From positions 1-47,403 of the forward strand of contig JAILFJ010000094.1 in NCBI GenBank assembly GCA_024697625.1: a stretch of 47,403 bases of DNA, read 5' to 3'. Positions within the stretch are counted from its first letter, which is position 1; each line of letters opens with the position of its first letter. The position numbers were made by a program, and so were the translations under genes. The notes under the pieces are model-generated. The model saw nothing but the letters and a program-made list of their open reading frames with translations, searched no databases and was not told the DNA's origin. The DNA is from Oscillospiraceae bacterium (GTDB lineage Bacteria; Bacillota; Clostridia; Oscillospirales; Oscillospiraceae). Shown one piece after another: positions 16,202 through 23,387 of the stretch.

Positions 16202-16792
16202 TCAGCCGCCGAGGACACCGGTGATGAAGATCTCGATACCGATACCGATCAGGATCACGCCGCCCAGAATGGACGCTTTCCCGGCAAGGCGGGTACCGAA
16301 GCGCTGACCGATGCGCAGCCCGCAGAAACAGATAACAAAAGTCACCCCTCCGATCAGGAGACCGGCGGCAAGGGCCTGTGCAACATGATATTCCGCAATG
16401 GTGAAACCCACAGACAGCGCATCAATGGAGGTCGCCACGCCCTGCATCAGCAGCGCGCCGGGTTTCAGATCGACGTCCGCCTGCTCTGCATCACCGCCGC
16501 GGATCCCTTCAATCAGCATTTTCCCACCGATGAACAGAAGCAGCACCAGCGCAATCCACGGGACAGCACGCTGGAAGGAGACAAATGCCTCAGCGACACT
16601 TCGCACGCAAAACCAGCCGATCACGGGCATCAGAAACTGAAACACCGCGAAAGTCAGCGGGATCACGATCCTCATGCTGCGGGACATCTTCGGCGCATTC
16701 AGCCCGTTGGCCATCGACACCGAAAAGGCATCCATCGCCAGGCCCACACCCAGCAGAATGCTGTTGATAACAAAAGAAACGACCGTATGCAT
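16202..16792 (-). CDS. mntP: Manganese efflux pump MntP
   Basis: 196 residues with six hydrophobic helices in two repeated halves. Each half has a conserved Asp: AMDAFSVS in helix 1 and SIDALSVG in the second half. MntP exports Mn2+ to limit toxicity. The frame is open back to 16897, but the ATG at 16792 gives the family's usual start and follows GGGGAGAG. Many mntP genes sit behind a yybP-ykoY manganese riboswitch; I looked for its conserved core in the 130 upstream bases and did not find it. Confidence 0.92.
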   Translation of the reverse strand: MHTVVSFVINSILLGVGLAMDAFSVSMANGLNAPKMSRSMRIVIPLTFAVFQFLMPVIGWFCVRSVAEAFVSFQRAVPWIALVLLLFIGGKMLIEGIRGGDAEQADVDLKPGALLMQGVATSIDALSVGFTIAEYHVAQALAAGLLIGGVTFVICFCGLRIGQRFGTRLAGKASILGGVILIGIGIEIFITGVLGG

Positions 16793-16954
16793 ATGATTTC
16801 TCTCCCCAGTTTCTGTCTGGTTATACAGTACCGTCACCGGCGTCCCTGCGCCGAACAGGATACAGCCGATCAGGGATTTCGCGGTGGATTCGGTCATTGA
16901 TCTGATCAGTCAGTATCATTTCAGACGTTGCACAGGCAAAACCATCCTCCGGTA

Positions 16955-18661
16955 TCACATCTGCGCCGAATAGTAAGCCTCCAGCCGCGGGCGCGCCGCC
17001 CGGTAATAGCGCTCCAGCGCCGGGTCAAACTGCGTTCCCATGCCCTCCAGGATGATCCTGTCCGCCTTGCCGAAGGAGAAGGCGTCCTTGTACACGCGCC
17101 TGCTGACAAGGGCGTCATACACATCCGCAATCGCCATGATCCGCGCCTCCAGGGGGATCTCCTCCCCCCTCAGCCCCTCCGGGTAGCCGGAGCCGTCCAT
17201 GCGTTCATGATGATAGTGGGCTATGTTCTCGGCAATGCTGCGGAAGTCCTCGTCCTCTGTGTCGAGAAGGATCTCATGCACGATGCGGGCCCCTTCCGCC
17301 GCGTGGGCCTTCATCTTTTCAAACTCCTCCGGGGTGAAGCGGCCAGGCTTGCGCAGAATCGCGTCGTCCACGGCGATTTTGCCCAGGTCGTGCATAGGCG
17401 CTGCCTTGATGATATTGCGGCAGAAGGTATCCGAAAGCCTGTTTTTCCCGTCCTCGCGCATTGCCTCAATGAGCATGCGCACGCCCTCGCTGGTGCGGCG
17501 GATATGTCCGCCGGTGGAGTTGTCACGGCTTTCAACCATGGCCGCCATGCTGAGGATCAGGTTGTCGTGCATGGCGACGATGCGCTCTGTTTTGGTCTCG
17601 ACCTCCGCCTGCAGATCGCTGTTGTACTGGTCCAGAAGGCGGATGTATTTCTGGTTCTGCGTGTCGTCCTGCAGAAAGATCTGATACCCGCACAGAAGCC
17701 TTCCGTCAAAAAGGTCGCTGACCGTGACGATATAGATCTTCTCCTCGGGCCCGGGCGTGTTATAGAGGAAGCGGCCATCGCCGCTGCCGCTGCGGAAACG
17801 GTCGAGCCACTCGATTACCGTGCCTTGCAGAGCTGGCGACTTCCGGATGAGCTGATCGACCGTGAGCGTGTCCAGTGCCGGCAGAATCTTCCGCGCCGTC
17901 TCGTTGCTGCCGAGGTATCTGCCGTCCAGGTCGGCGGTGATAAAGCCGGTGTCACCGGACTGCACCATGGATTCGATCACCATTTCGCTGACATTGTAAT
18001 AGGCCATGCGGCGCGCGATCACCAGATACACGATCTGCGCCAGCATATAGCTCAGCGGCATGGCCTCATAGCCGGTCTGGAGCAGGACGCGGGTGGCAAA
18101 GTAGCTGAACACGGAAACAAGCCCCGGGAAGAACAGCAGGAGCAGGATGCGCCTGGACACCTGTTGCTTGTTCCGATAGCTGTAAATGATGACGGCAAGA
18201 TCAGTGATCAGGTACATGGCAACGCAGATATAATGCAGCGTGTGGAAGGGGCCGTAAACCTTGTGCTGGACCCATACCTCGCCGACACGTTCAAGCGTCA
18301 GGCTCCTGTAGAACAGCGGTATGTACCCGATGGTGAGGACCGACAGATACACCGCTGTACTCAGCAGCAGCACCCCCATCCGCAGTGTCTTCGACACCTT
18401 GATCTCGCACAGATTGAGCTCGCACATGGTGATAAGCCAGGGCAGATAACAGCCGCCGCAATAGATGACCTTCAGCAGCGCTACGGCGGTCTCCGGCTCA
18501 TGGTTCGTGTACATGAGCAGATACCCGAGATTGACGATGGGGATCAGAATAAAAACCGCCGTCATATGGATCTGAAACTGCTTCTGCCAGCGGAAGATGT
18601 ACAGCAGCGTCAGCAGAAAGGACAGAAGGAAGACGCCGCCGTAGTAGTAAGACTGGTACAT
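16955..18661 (-). CDS. Membrane HD-GYP domain protein (putative c-di-GMP phosphodiesterase)
   Basis: 568 residues. Residues 1-220 hold about seven membrane helices like the N-terminal 7TM sensor of some histidine kinases. A PAS-like segment (about 225-335) and a short helical linker follow. The HD-GYP domain (about 365-560) keeps HD at 424-425, HHE at 484-486 and DGSGYP at 489-494, so the metal site and GYP signature look intact. HD-GYP enzymes hydrolyse cyclic di-GMP. AAGGAGG lies upstream of the ATG. It is transcribed from the palindromic promoter at 18836-18883, through a leader of about 190 bases. No GGDEF gene is in the window. Confidence 0.9.
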   Translation of the reverse strand: MYQSYYYGGVFLLSFLLTLLYIFRWQKQFQIHMTAVFILIPIVNLGYLLMYTNHEPETAVALLKVIYCGGCYLPWLITMCELNLCEIKVSKTLRMGVLLLSTAVYLSVLTIGYIPLFYRSLTLERVGEVWVQHKVYGPFHTLHYICVAMYLITDLAVIIYSYRNKQQVSRRILLLLFFPGLVSVFSYFATRVLLQTGYEAMPLSYMLAQIVYLVIARRMAYYNVSEMVIESMVQSGDTGFITADLDGRYLGSNETARKILPALDTLTVDQLIRKSPALQGTVIEWLDRFRSGSGDGRFLYNTPGPEEKIYIVTVSDLFDGRLLCGYQIFLQDDTQNQKYIRLLDQYNSDLQAEVETKTERIVAMHDNLILSMAAMVESRDNSTGGHIRRTSEGVRMLIEAMREDGKNRLSDTFCRNIIKAAPMHDLGKIAVDDAILRKPGRFTPEEFEKMKAHAAEGARIVHEILLDTEDEDFRSIAENIAHYHHERMDGSGYPEGLRGEEIPLEARIMAIADVYDALVSRRVYKDAFSFGKADRIILEGMGTQFDPALERYYRAARPRLEAYYSAQM

Positions 18662-18833
18662 GAATCTGCCTCCTTAAAGCGTTTTGCCTTTGTTCCACCC
18701 GTCCGGAAATCACATCTGTTTCAGCGTGTGGAAACAGTGCCTCCGCCTTGCAGCCCCGTCAGTCCCACACCGTGCCTTTTCACAGGATCACTCCCGGGAG
18801 GCGCTGTCCGGCTTTCCGTCGGAACTTTGTATA

Positions 18834-18883
18834 AAGTGACCTTTCGTTCTCTCATCATAATGAACTAAAGGTCACTTGTCAAG
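18834..18883 (-). promoter_or_regulatory. Palindromic promoter/operator A (HD-GYP gene)
   Basis: On the minus strand -35 TTGACA (18882-18877), 17-base spacer, -10 TATGAT (18859-18854). A 16-bp inverted repeat (AAGTGACCTTTCGTTC at 18834-18849, complementary arm at 18862-18877, one mismatch) is centred on the -10. This geometry implies repression by a dimeric or tetrameric DNA-binding protein. It aligns without gaps over 48 bases to promoter B at 21599-21646. Confidence 0.75.
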
Positions 18884-19004
18884 TCTCCCTTTGATCCGGC
18901 CCCGGTTCAGCACTCTCAATCCTGTTTGCCCATTATAATTCCGCCATGTTCCGGATTCAAGCTGCAATCTGTGAAAACAGAGTAAGAAAGAATAAGAAAC
19001 AGAA

Positions 19005-19032
19005 CTCTGCCGGAATGTTATATCCGGCAGAG
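19005..19032 (-). terminator. Terminator of the MerR-family gene
   Basis: CTCTGCCGGA (19005-19014) pairs perfectly with TCCGGCAGAG (19023-19032). On the minus strand a TTCTGTTTCTTATTCTTTC tail follows. It lies 62 bases past the MerR stop. Confidence 0.8.
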
Positions 19033-19094
19033 CCGCTTTGCTCCGTTCAGGCCTCAGCAGCAGGCCGAAGCGGTAAATGATTCTGTTCTGTTTT

Positions 19095-19910
19095 TTACTT
19101 CTTCCTGACAGGGTAGCAGATCTCTGTTACAAACTCATCCGGGTTCCGGGTCTCATGCGGACTGACGTGGTAGATGTTGAACATCGGCGCTGAGGGCTTG
19201 TATCCGTTTGCTTCCATCCACGCGATGACTGCGGCATAGACCTCCGTGATCTGGGTATAGCTTCCCTGATAAGTGCAGCTTGCGACCGTCACCTGCGGAA
19301 GCGTGCGGAACTTCACATGCTCCGTATCCGGATAGCTTCCTTTGACGGTCTTCCAGGCCATCATCTCCACGTTTTCTTCCTTGTACTCTCCGTCGAGGTA
19401 AGTCACCGCGCACAGGCAGGGATCATCCTCCACAAGATTCATCCGGCAGGTTTCTTCCGTCATCCTGCGCCAGATCATCCCTTCGTCTTCATAGCGGGGG
19501 ATGGTCATGTGAACGGTAGCTGCATGGCGCTCGGGAATGGTCTTCAGTATGACGTTATAGCTCATGTCTTCTTCCTTCCTCAGCCTTTTCCGGGCTGCGT
19601 CCAGAAGCGTCAGCTTATATGCGGTATCCTGTGACAGGGCCTCCAGCTCTTTCTGCCTGGCAGAGAAGAACTGCTCCATTTTCTCCCGGTCATCATAGAC
19701 CTCGAGGATCCTGACGATATCGGCAAGGGAAAAGCCCATATCCTTCAGCGAGGCAATACGGCCGGCAACCGGGAGCTGATCCTCTCTGTAGTACCGGTAA
19801 TCCGTGAAGCGGTCTGTTTCCGCAGGTTTCAGAAGGCCGATCTCATCATAGTGGCGCAGCATTCTGACGCTGACTCTGGACAGCTTTGAAAATTCTCCGA
19901 TTTTCAGCAT
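19095..19910 (-). CDS. MerR-family regulator with GyrI-like effector domain
   Basis: 271 residues. The N-terminal MerR winged helix starts MLKIGEFSKLSRVSVRMLRHYDE (helix-turn-helix plus wing, residues 1-70). A dimerising coiled coil follows (about 75-115), then a GyrI/AraC-effector-like ligand domain (about 120-271). This is the BmrR-type layout: the C-terminal domain binds hydrophobic or cationic drugs and the protein untwists a promoter with an over-long spacer. Such a promoter (19-base spacer) lies directly upstream, so autoregulation is likely. AGGAGG precedes the ATG. The gene follows the hydrolase on the same strand. Confidence 0.9.
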   Translation of the reverse strand: MLKIGEFSKLSRVSVRMLRHYDEIGLLKPAETDRFTDYRYYREDQLPVAGRIASLKDMGFSLADIVRILEVYDDREKMEQFFSARQKELEALSQDTAYKLTLLDAARKRLRKEEDMSYNVILKTIPERHAATVHMTIPRYEDEGMIWRRMTEETCRMNLVEDDPCLCAVTYLDGEYKEENVEMMAWKTVKGSYPDTEHVKFRTLPQVTVASCTYQGSYTQITEVYAAVIAWMEANGYKPSAPMFNIYHVSPHETRNPDEFVTEICYPVRKK

Positions 19911-19948
19911 GGCGGTACCTCCTGTTGCTGTTTTTTGAGCTCAGGTCA

Positions 19949-19979
19949 AGCATAATGCCTGCCACAGTGTGAGAGTCAA
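19949..19979 (-). promoter_or_regulatory. MerR-type promoter with 19-base spacer
   Basis: On the minus strand -35 TTGACT (19979-19974) and -10 TATGCT (19954-19949) are 19 bases apart. A CACAcTGTG dyad lies between them. The long spacer with a central dyad is the hallmark of MerR-family target promoters. It sits about 40 bases before the MerR gene. Confidence 0.75.
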
Positions 19980-20004
19980 GGGCCTTTTTTGCTTTTCTCT
20001 CAGA

Positions 20005-20634
20005 TCATCCGGGGCGACGCCGCAATGCCCTGCCGGCCTCGCATGCTCTGATCCATTCGTCCAGAAATTCCATCTGCTCTTCGGTGTGAAACCAGTGCTC
20101 GCCGCCCTCCATCACGGTCAGACCGGCGTTCCGCTCTTCTGCAAACAACGAGACCGTTTCATACGGTGTCAGGCTGTCGCAGCTTCCGTAAAGGATCTCC
20201 GTCGGAACATGCCACTGGACGAGATGCTCCCGCACATAGCACAGATAATCCCATGAAAGCTCTTCGCCGAAGGGAGTTGCGATTACGCCCTTCTCTTTCA
20301 GCAGCTTCTCTGTGACGCCGGCCCATGCCATCATGTTGCAGATCAGCCGCTCCATGCTGACGACAGGGGAGATGAAATAGGCCTTTCTGATCAGCCCGTC
20401 GATCCCGGCGCTCATGCTGAAGAAGGCACCGATGCTGTTCGCAATCAGGGTGATGCTGTCATGGCCGGTCTTCAGCGCTGATACTGCGTCAGAAATTTCC
20501 GCGCCCGTTTCCCACGGGCTGAAGGTCTGATAATCCAGACCGATCACGTCCCGGCCGGGAAACAGCGGTCTGTAATGCTCACTCTCTGCGGCACTCCCGC
20601 CTTTTCCGTGAATATACAGTACCAGATCCTTCAT
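20005..20634 (-). CDS. Alpha/beta hydrolase
   Basis: 209 residues. The start LVLYIHGKGG gives the oxyanion-hole HGxGG motif. A nucleophile elbow ANSIGA (Ser near residue 85) replaces GxSxG with Ala at the first position, as in several small hydrolases. A late Asp (SCDSLTPYE) and His (GGEHWF) complete a plausible triad. The ATG at 20634 is preceded by GAGGGGGG, better placed than the in-frame ATG five codons earlier. No signal peptide, so cytoplasmic. It lies 69 bases after the Fe-S flavoprotein gene. Substrate unknown. Confidence 0.82.
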   Translation of the reverse strand: MKDLVLYIHGKGGSAAESEHYRPLFPGRDVIGLDYQTFSPWETGAEISDAVSALKTGHDSITLIANSIGAFFSMSAGIDGLIRKAYFISPVVSMERLICNMMAWAGVTEKLLKEKGVIATPFGEELSWDYLCYVREHLVQWHVPTEILYGSCDSLTPYETVSLFAEERNAGLTVMEGGEHWFHTEEQMEFLDEWIRACEAGRALRRRPG

Positions 20635-20703
20635 AAGCGCCCCCCTCATATGCTTTGCAGACGGTTCAGAACTGTGATTCAGACTGAGCAGATACCGTCC
20701 GTA

Positions 20704-21387
20704 TCACACGGTGCTGTTTACGATGGCTGCATACTGCTCTTCCGGGATCATGGGTGAGCCGATTTCAGCCAGCAGCGCGCCGTCAATCTCGCCGGTCCGG
20801 GCGTATTGCTCCCCCGCCTGCTTTACCATCGCCAGTCTCGGCTCGGTCACGACCGCTGCCTCCGGGGCATTGAACATGGGACTCTCCGGAACGGTGAGAA
20901 CCGTGAGGCTGCCGGGGAAACAGAGCTTAAACTGTGCCACGGCGGGCTCAAAGTTATGCCGGCTGTTGGGGAAACCGCAGCCGCAGATCATGAGGTAGCT
21001 CAGATGGGAAAAGTCCGCCTGTCCGACGTGCTCGTACCGGTCGCCGGTCTTCTGCATCGCCATACTGGAGAGGGGGAGCGTACGGTCAAGAAGGGCCTTC
21101 AGAGGCGCCGGCATCCCGTAGCAGTACAGCGGGAAGCTCCAGATCAGCAGATCACTTGACAGAATCTCCTCCAGTATCTCCCGCATGTCGTCATCGTGGA
21201 TGCAGGTACCGCCGTTCCGCATGCAGGCAAAGCAGCCGGTACAGTATTCGATCTGCCTGTCGATCACGTGGATGGTACGGACCTCCTGCGGCGCTGCTGC
21301 TCTCATCCCCTCCAGAAAGGCGCGGGTGATGTGCAGGGTATCGCTGCGTTCTCTTTTGGGACTCCCGTTCAATACAAGGATCTTCAT
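20704..21387 (-). CDS. Iron-sulfur flavoprotein-like NAD(P)H oxidoreductase (flavodoxin fold)
   Basis: 227 residues. A flavodoxin-like FMN-binding fold starts MKILVLNGSPKRERS (phosphate-binding loop). A compact cysteine motif C-x2-C-x2-C-x6-C at C49, C52, C55 and C62 matches the [4Fe-4S] motif of archaeal and clostridial iron-sulfur flavoproteins. It probably shuttles electrons to quinones, nitro compounds or oxygen species; the substrate is unknown. Its ATG overlaps the stop of a 52-residue membrane peptide (ATGA), so translation is coupled, and both follow palindromic promoter B. Confidence 0.85.
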   Translation of the reverse strand: MKILVLNGSPKRERSDTLHITRAFLEGMRAAAPQEVRTIHVIDRQIEYCTGCFACMRNGGTCIHDDDMREILEEILSSDLLIWSFPLYCYGMPAPLKALLDRTLPLSSMAMQKTGDRYEHVGQADFSHLSYLMICGCGFPNSRHNFEPAVAQFKLCFPGSLTVLTVPESPMFNAPEAAVVTEPRLAMVKQAGEQYARTGEIDGALLAEIGSPMIPEEQYAAIVNSTV

Positions 21388-21542
21388 TCGCTTTTCCCCC
21401 CTCCGCGATCCGAATCAAACAGACCGAAAGCAATTCCTATGAGCAGTCCCATGCAGACCCCAAGCGTCATGCTGTGCATGGCCTGCGAGAATACAATGCC
21501 CCAGAGGACCGTCATGGAAACCGGGAAAACTGCATTTTTCAT
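21384..21542 (-). CDS. Small membrane protein, 52 residues, coupled to the Fe-S flavoprotein
   Basis: Starts at ATG 21542 with GGGGGG eight to ten bases upstream and ends in the ATGA shared with the next gene. It begins MKNAVFPVSMTVLWG. One or two hydrophobic, Gly/Met-rich segments (about residues 5-22 and 24-42) are followed by a charged SDRGGGKSE end. The Gly spacing suggests a helix-packing motif. Similar small peptides occur at the head of repressor-controlled clostridial operons, as I recall; no function is known. Short length makes this less certain than the larger genes, but start, ribosome-binding site, coupling and promoter all agree. Confidence 0.65.
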   Translation of the reverse strand: MKNAVFPVSMTVLWGIVFSQAMHSMTLGVCMGLLIGIAFGLFDSDRGGGKSE

Positions 21543-21598
21543 CCTGAATCACCCCCCTTTTGTGTCGTCTGCCATAAGTACCTCCAATAAAAAGGAAG

Positions 21599-21646
21599 GT
21601 GACCTTCCGTTCACTTATTATAGTGAACGAGAGATTACCTGTCAAG
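21599..21646 (-). promoter_or_regulatory. Palindromic promoter/operator B (small membrane protein and Fe-S flavoprotein)
   Basis: On the minus strand -35 TTGACA (21645-21640), 17-base spacer, -10 TATAAT (21622-21617). A perfect CGTTCACT/AGTGAACG dyad (21608-21615 with 21622-21629) surrounds the -10 and extends imperfectly into GTGACCTTC. Same length, spacing and dyad position as promoter A. Confidence 0.75.
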
Positions 21647-21682
21647 TGCTGTTTATAAAAAATCAGAGCGGCGAAACATCTC

Positions 21683-21711
21683 TTGACGCTGGCGCGGACT
21701 TGCAATATAAT
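21683..21711 (+). promoter_or_regulatory. Promoter of the AAA ATPase gene
   Basis: -35 TTGACG (21683-21688), 17-base spacer, -10 TATAAT (21706-21711), 41 bases before the ATG. Confidence 0.85.
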
Positions 21712-21752
21712 ATGCAGTAATTCAAAAAAGAGAAAACGGAGGCAACTGCCCT

Positions 21753-23267
21753 ATGCCGACAACATGGAATCGCAGCCCGGAGGAATTCCATAAGATCTAT
21801 CTTGCCAACACGGATGCTTTCTACCGGATCGGCAGCTCTAACCTCGCGCCTGAGCTGGACGAATTCATGACCAAATGCGCCCTCTCTCTCTGGAGCAAGG
21901 CCGGAGGGATCGGGGAGCGCCATGTACAGATGGCCAATCAGATCTACTCCCGCAGCCGCCCGCAGCCGAAATGGCTGCTGTGGAATCTGACAAGCTCCAT
22001 CTGTGCCGACGACGTGTTTCTTCCGCCGGTCTTCTTCTGGAACCTGGCCGAGACGGATGCAAAGCGCGGGACCGAAACCTCCCGGACCTTTATCCGGATG
22101 CTTACCAACATCCTGCTGTATCTTGCCGCGGTGGACGATGATGTGACCTACGGCGAGGCGGAATACATCACCGAGTGCACGGACCGCCTGACGGCGATCT
22201 GCGATACCACGGGCGTGCGGAAGTCACGGGAGGGGCTGAATCCTCTGGACTATGTGACAAGCGGGGAACCCAGCTTTGTGGAGAAGCACGCGGGAGAGGT
22301 GCAGACCTCAGGCGGAGGCGGAAACAGCGCAAAACCGGAGGAAAAGCCGGCGGAAGAGGAGAAAAAGCCGAGCTTTGACGAGCTGATGGAACAGCTTGAG
22401 AGCCTGGTTGGACTGGAGACCGTCAAGAAGGAAGTCAAGAACCTGATGAATCTCGTCAAGGTCCGGAAGCTCCGCAAGGAGAATGATCTCCCGGTACCGC
22501 CCATGAGCTTCCATATGGTCTTCCTCGGCAACCCCGGCACCGGCAAGACCACGGTCGCGCGCCTGATCAGCGGGCTGTATGCGGCCATCGGCGTGCTCAG
22601 CAAGGGGCAGCTCGTGGAGGTGGACCGTTCCGGCCTGGTGGCGGGCTATGTGGGGCAGACCGCCCTGAAGACACAGGAAGTGATCCAGTCCGCCCTCGGT
22701 GGCGTGCTGTTTATCGACGAGGCCTACTCGCTCTCTTCGGGCGGCGACAACGACTTCGGACGTGAGGCGATCGAGACCCTGCTCAAGGCCATGGAGGATC
22801 ACCGGGACGATCTCGTGGTCATCGTTGCGGGCTATACCGGACCGATGGAGGGCTTCATCAGTTCAAATCCGGGCCTGGAGAGCCGCTTCAACCGCTACTT
22901 CTTCTTCCCGGACTACAACGGAGAGCAGCTGATGGAGATCTTCCGCATGCAGTGCAGGAAGAACAGCTATACGCTGACTCCGGAGGCGGAAGAGGCTGCG
23001 CTGAAGCTGTTCACCGAGCTCTATGAGGAGCGCACCGAGAACTTCGGAAACGGCCGTGACGTCCGCAACTGCTTTGAGGACATGGTGGTGCGCCAGTCCA
23101 ACCGCGTGGCGGCGATGGAGAATCCCACCAAGGAGGATCTGATTTCCGTCCTTCCGGAGGATCTGAGCGATCCGGAGGAGGAAGAAGTATCAGAGAAAGA
23201 AACCGGAAAAGAGACGGAGGGAACCGAGCCCGAAGCTTCCGAAGCGGAGGCGGCGGAAGACCGGTAA
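21753..23267 (+). CDS. AAA+ ATPase of the CbbX/SpoVK type with N-terminal TerB-like region
   Basis: 504 residues. Residues 1-150 are helical, with a TerB-like AAVDDDVTYGEAEYI segment near 125-139. A low-complexity acidic linker spans 185-205. The AAA+ domain shows Walker A GNPGTGKTT (259-267), Walker B VLFIDEA (318-324), a sensor and an arginine-finger region (SRFNRYF), then the CbbX-type lid. The C-terminal 35 residues are almost all Glu/Lys/Ser. CbbX/SpoVK proteins are hexameric remodelling motors; SpoVK acts in sporulation of some Bacillota. Target unknown here. No neighbouring sporulation genes confirm that role. Own promoter and terminator. Confidence 0.88.
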   Translation: MPTTWNRSPEEFHKIYLANTDAFYRIGSSNLAPELDEFMTKCALSLWSKAGGIGERHVQMANQIYSRSRPQPKWLLWNLTSSICADDVFLPPVFFWNLAETDAKRGTETSRTFIRMLTNILLYLAAVDDDVTYGEAEYITECTDRLTAICDTTGVRKSREGLNPLDYVTSGEPSFVEKHAGEVQTSGGGGNSAKPEEKPAEEEKKPSFDELMEQLESLVGLETVKKEVKNLMNLVKVRKLRKENDLPVPPMSFHMVFLGNPGTGKTTVARLISGLYAAIGVLSKGQLVEVDRSGLVAGYVGQTALKTQEVIQSALGGVLFIDEAYSLSSGGDNDFGREAIETLLKAMEDHRDDLVVIVAGYTGPMEGFISSNPGLESRFNRYFFFPDYNGEQLMEIFRMQCRKNSYTLTPEAEEAALKLFTELYEERTENFGNGRDVRNCFEDMVVRQSNRVAAMENPTKEDLISVLPEDLSDPEEEEVSEKETGKETEGTEPEASEAEAAEDR

Positions 23268-23296
23268 GTGCATCGGCACAATAAGCATACTGCGGG

Positions 23297-23334
23297 GCGC
23301 GCATGAGCTGAAAAGCATGCGCGCTCTTGTTTTT
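23297..23334 (+). terminator. Terminator of the AAA ATPase gene
   Basis: Perfect 9-bp stem GCGCGCATG/CATGCGCGC (23297-23305 with 23316-23324) followed by TCTTGTTTTT. The T-tract overlaps the -35 of the next promoter. Confidence 0.88.
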
Positions 23335-23355
23335 CGCCCGGGATTATGGTACAAT
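23327..23355 (+). promoter_or_regulatory. Promoter of the uppP-like gene
   Basis: -35 TTGTTT (23327-23332), 17-base spacer, -10 TACAAT (23350-23355), 32 bases upstream of the start codon. Confidence 0.7.
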
Positions 23356-23387
23356 ACTTTGCAAAACTTTTGGAGAGAGGTGGGAAT

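Larger units (their letters stand above)
18662..19094. other. Intergenic region of 433 bases
   Basis: It holds the leader of the HD-GYP gene (18662-18830), the palindromic promoter (18836-18883), about 120 bases with nothing recognisable, and the MerR-gene terminator (19005-19032). The leader is GC-rich with possible stems. It does not match the c-di-GMP riboswitch consensus as I remember it. Confidence 0.6.

Noticed and set aside
16793-16954. yybP-ykoY manganese riboswitch before mntP
   Set aside because: A GGGGAGA string is present, but it is the ribosome-binding site; the paired stems and conserved loops of the riboswitch are not recognisable.
18662-18862. 44-codon frame beginning in the -10 of promoter A, or a c-di-GMP riboswitch in the HD-GYP leader
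   Set aside because: The frame's start codon overlaps the promoter and has no ribosome-binding site; the leader lacks the consensus core of c-di-GMP riboswitches as I know it.
16928-18868. Plus-strand frame of 646 codons opposite the HD-GYP gene
   Set aside because: Shadow of the HD-GYP gene, which has intact catalytic motifs on the minus strand.
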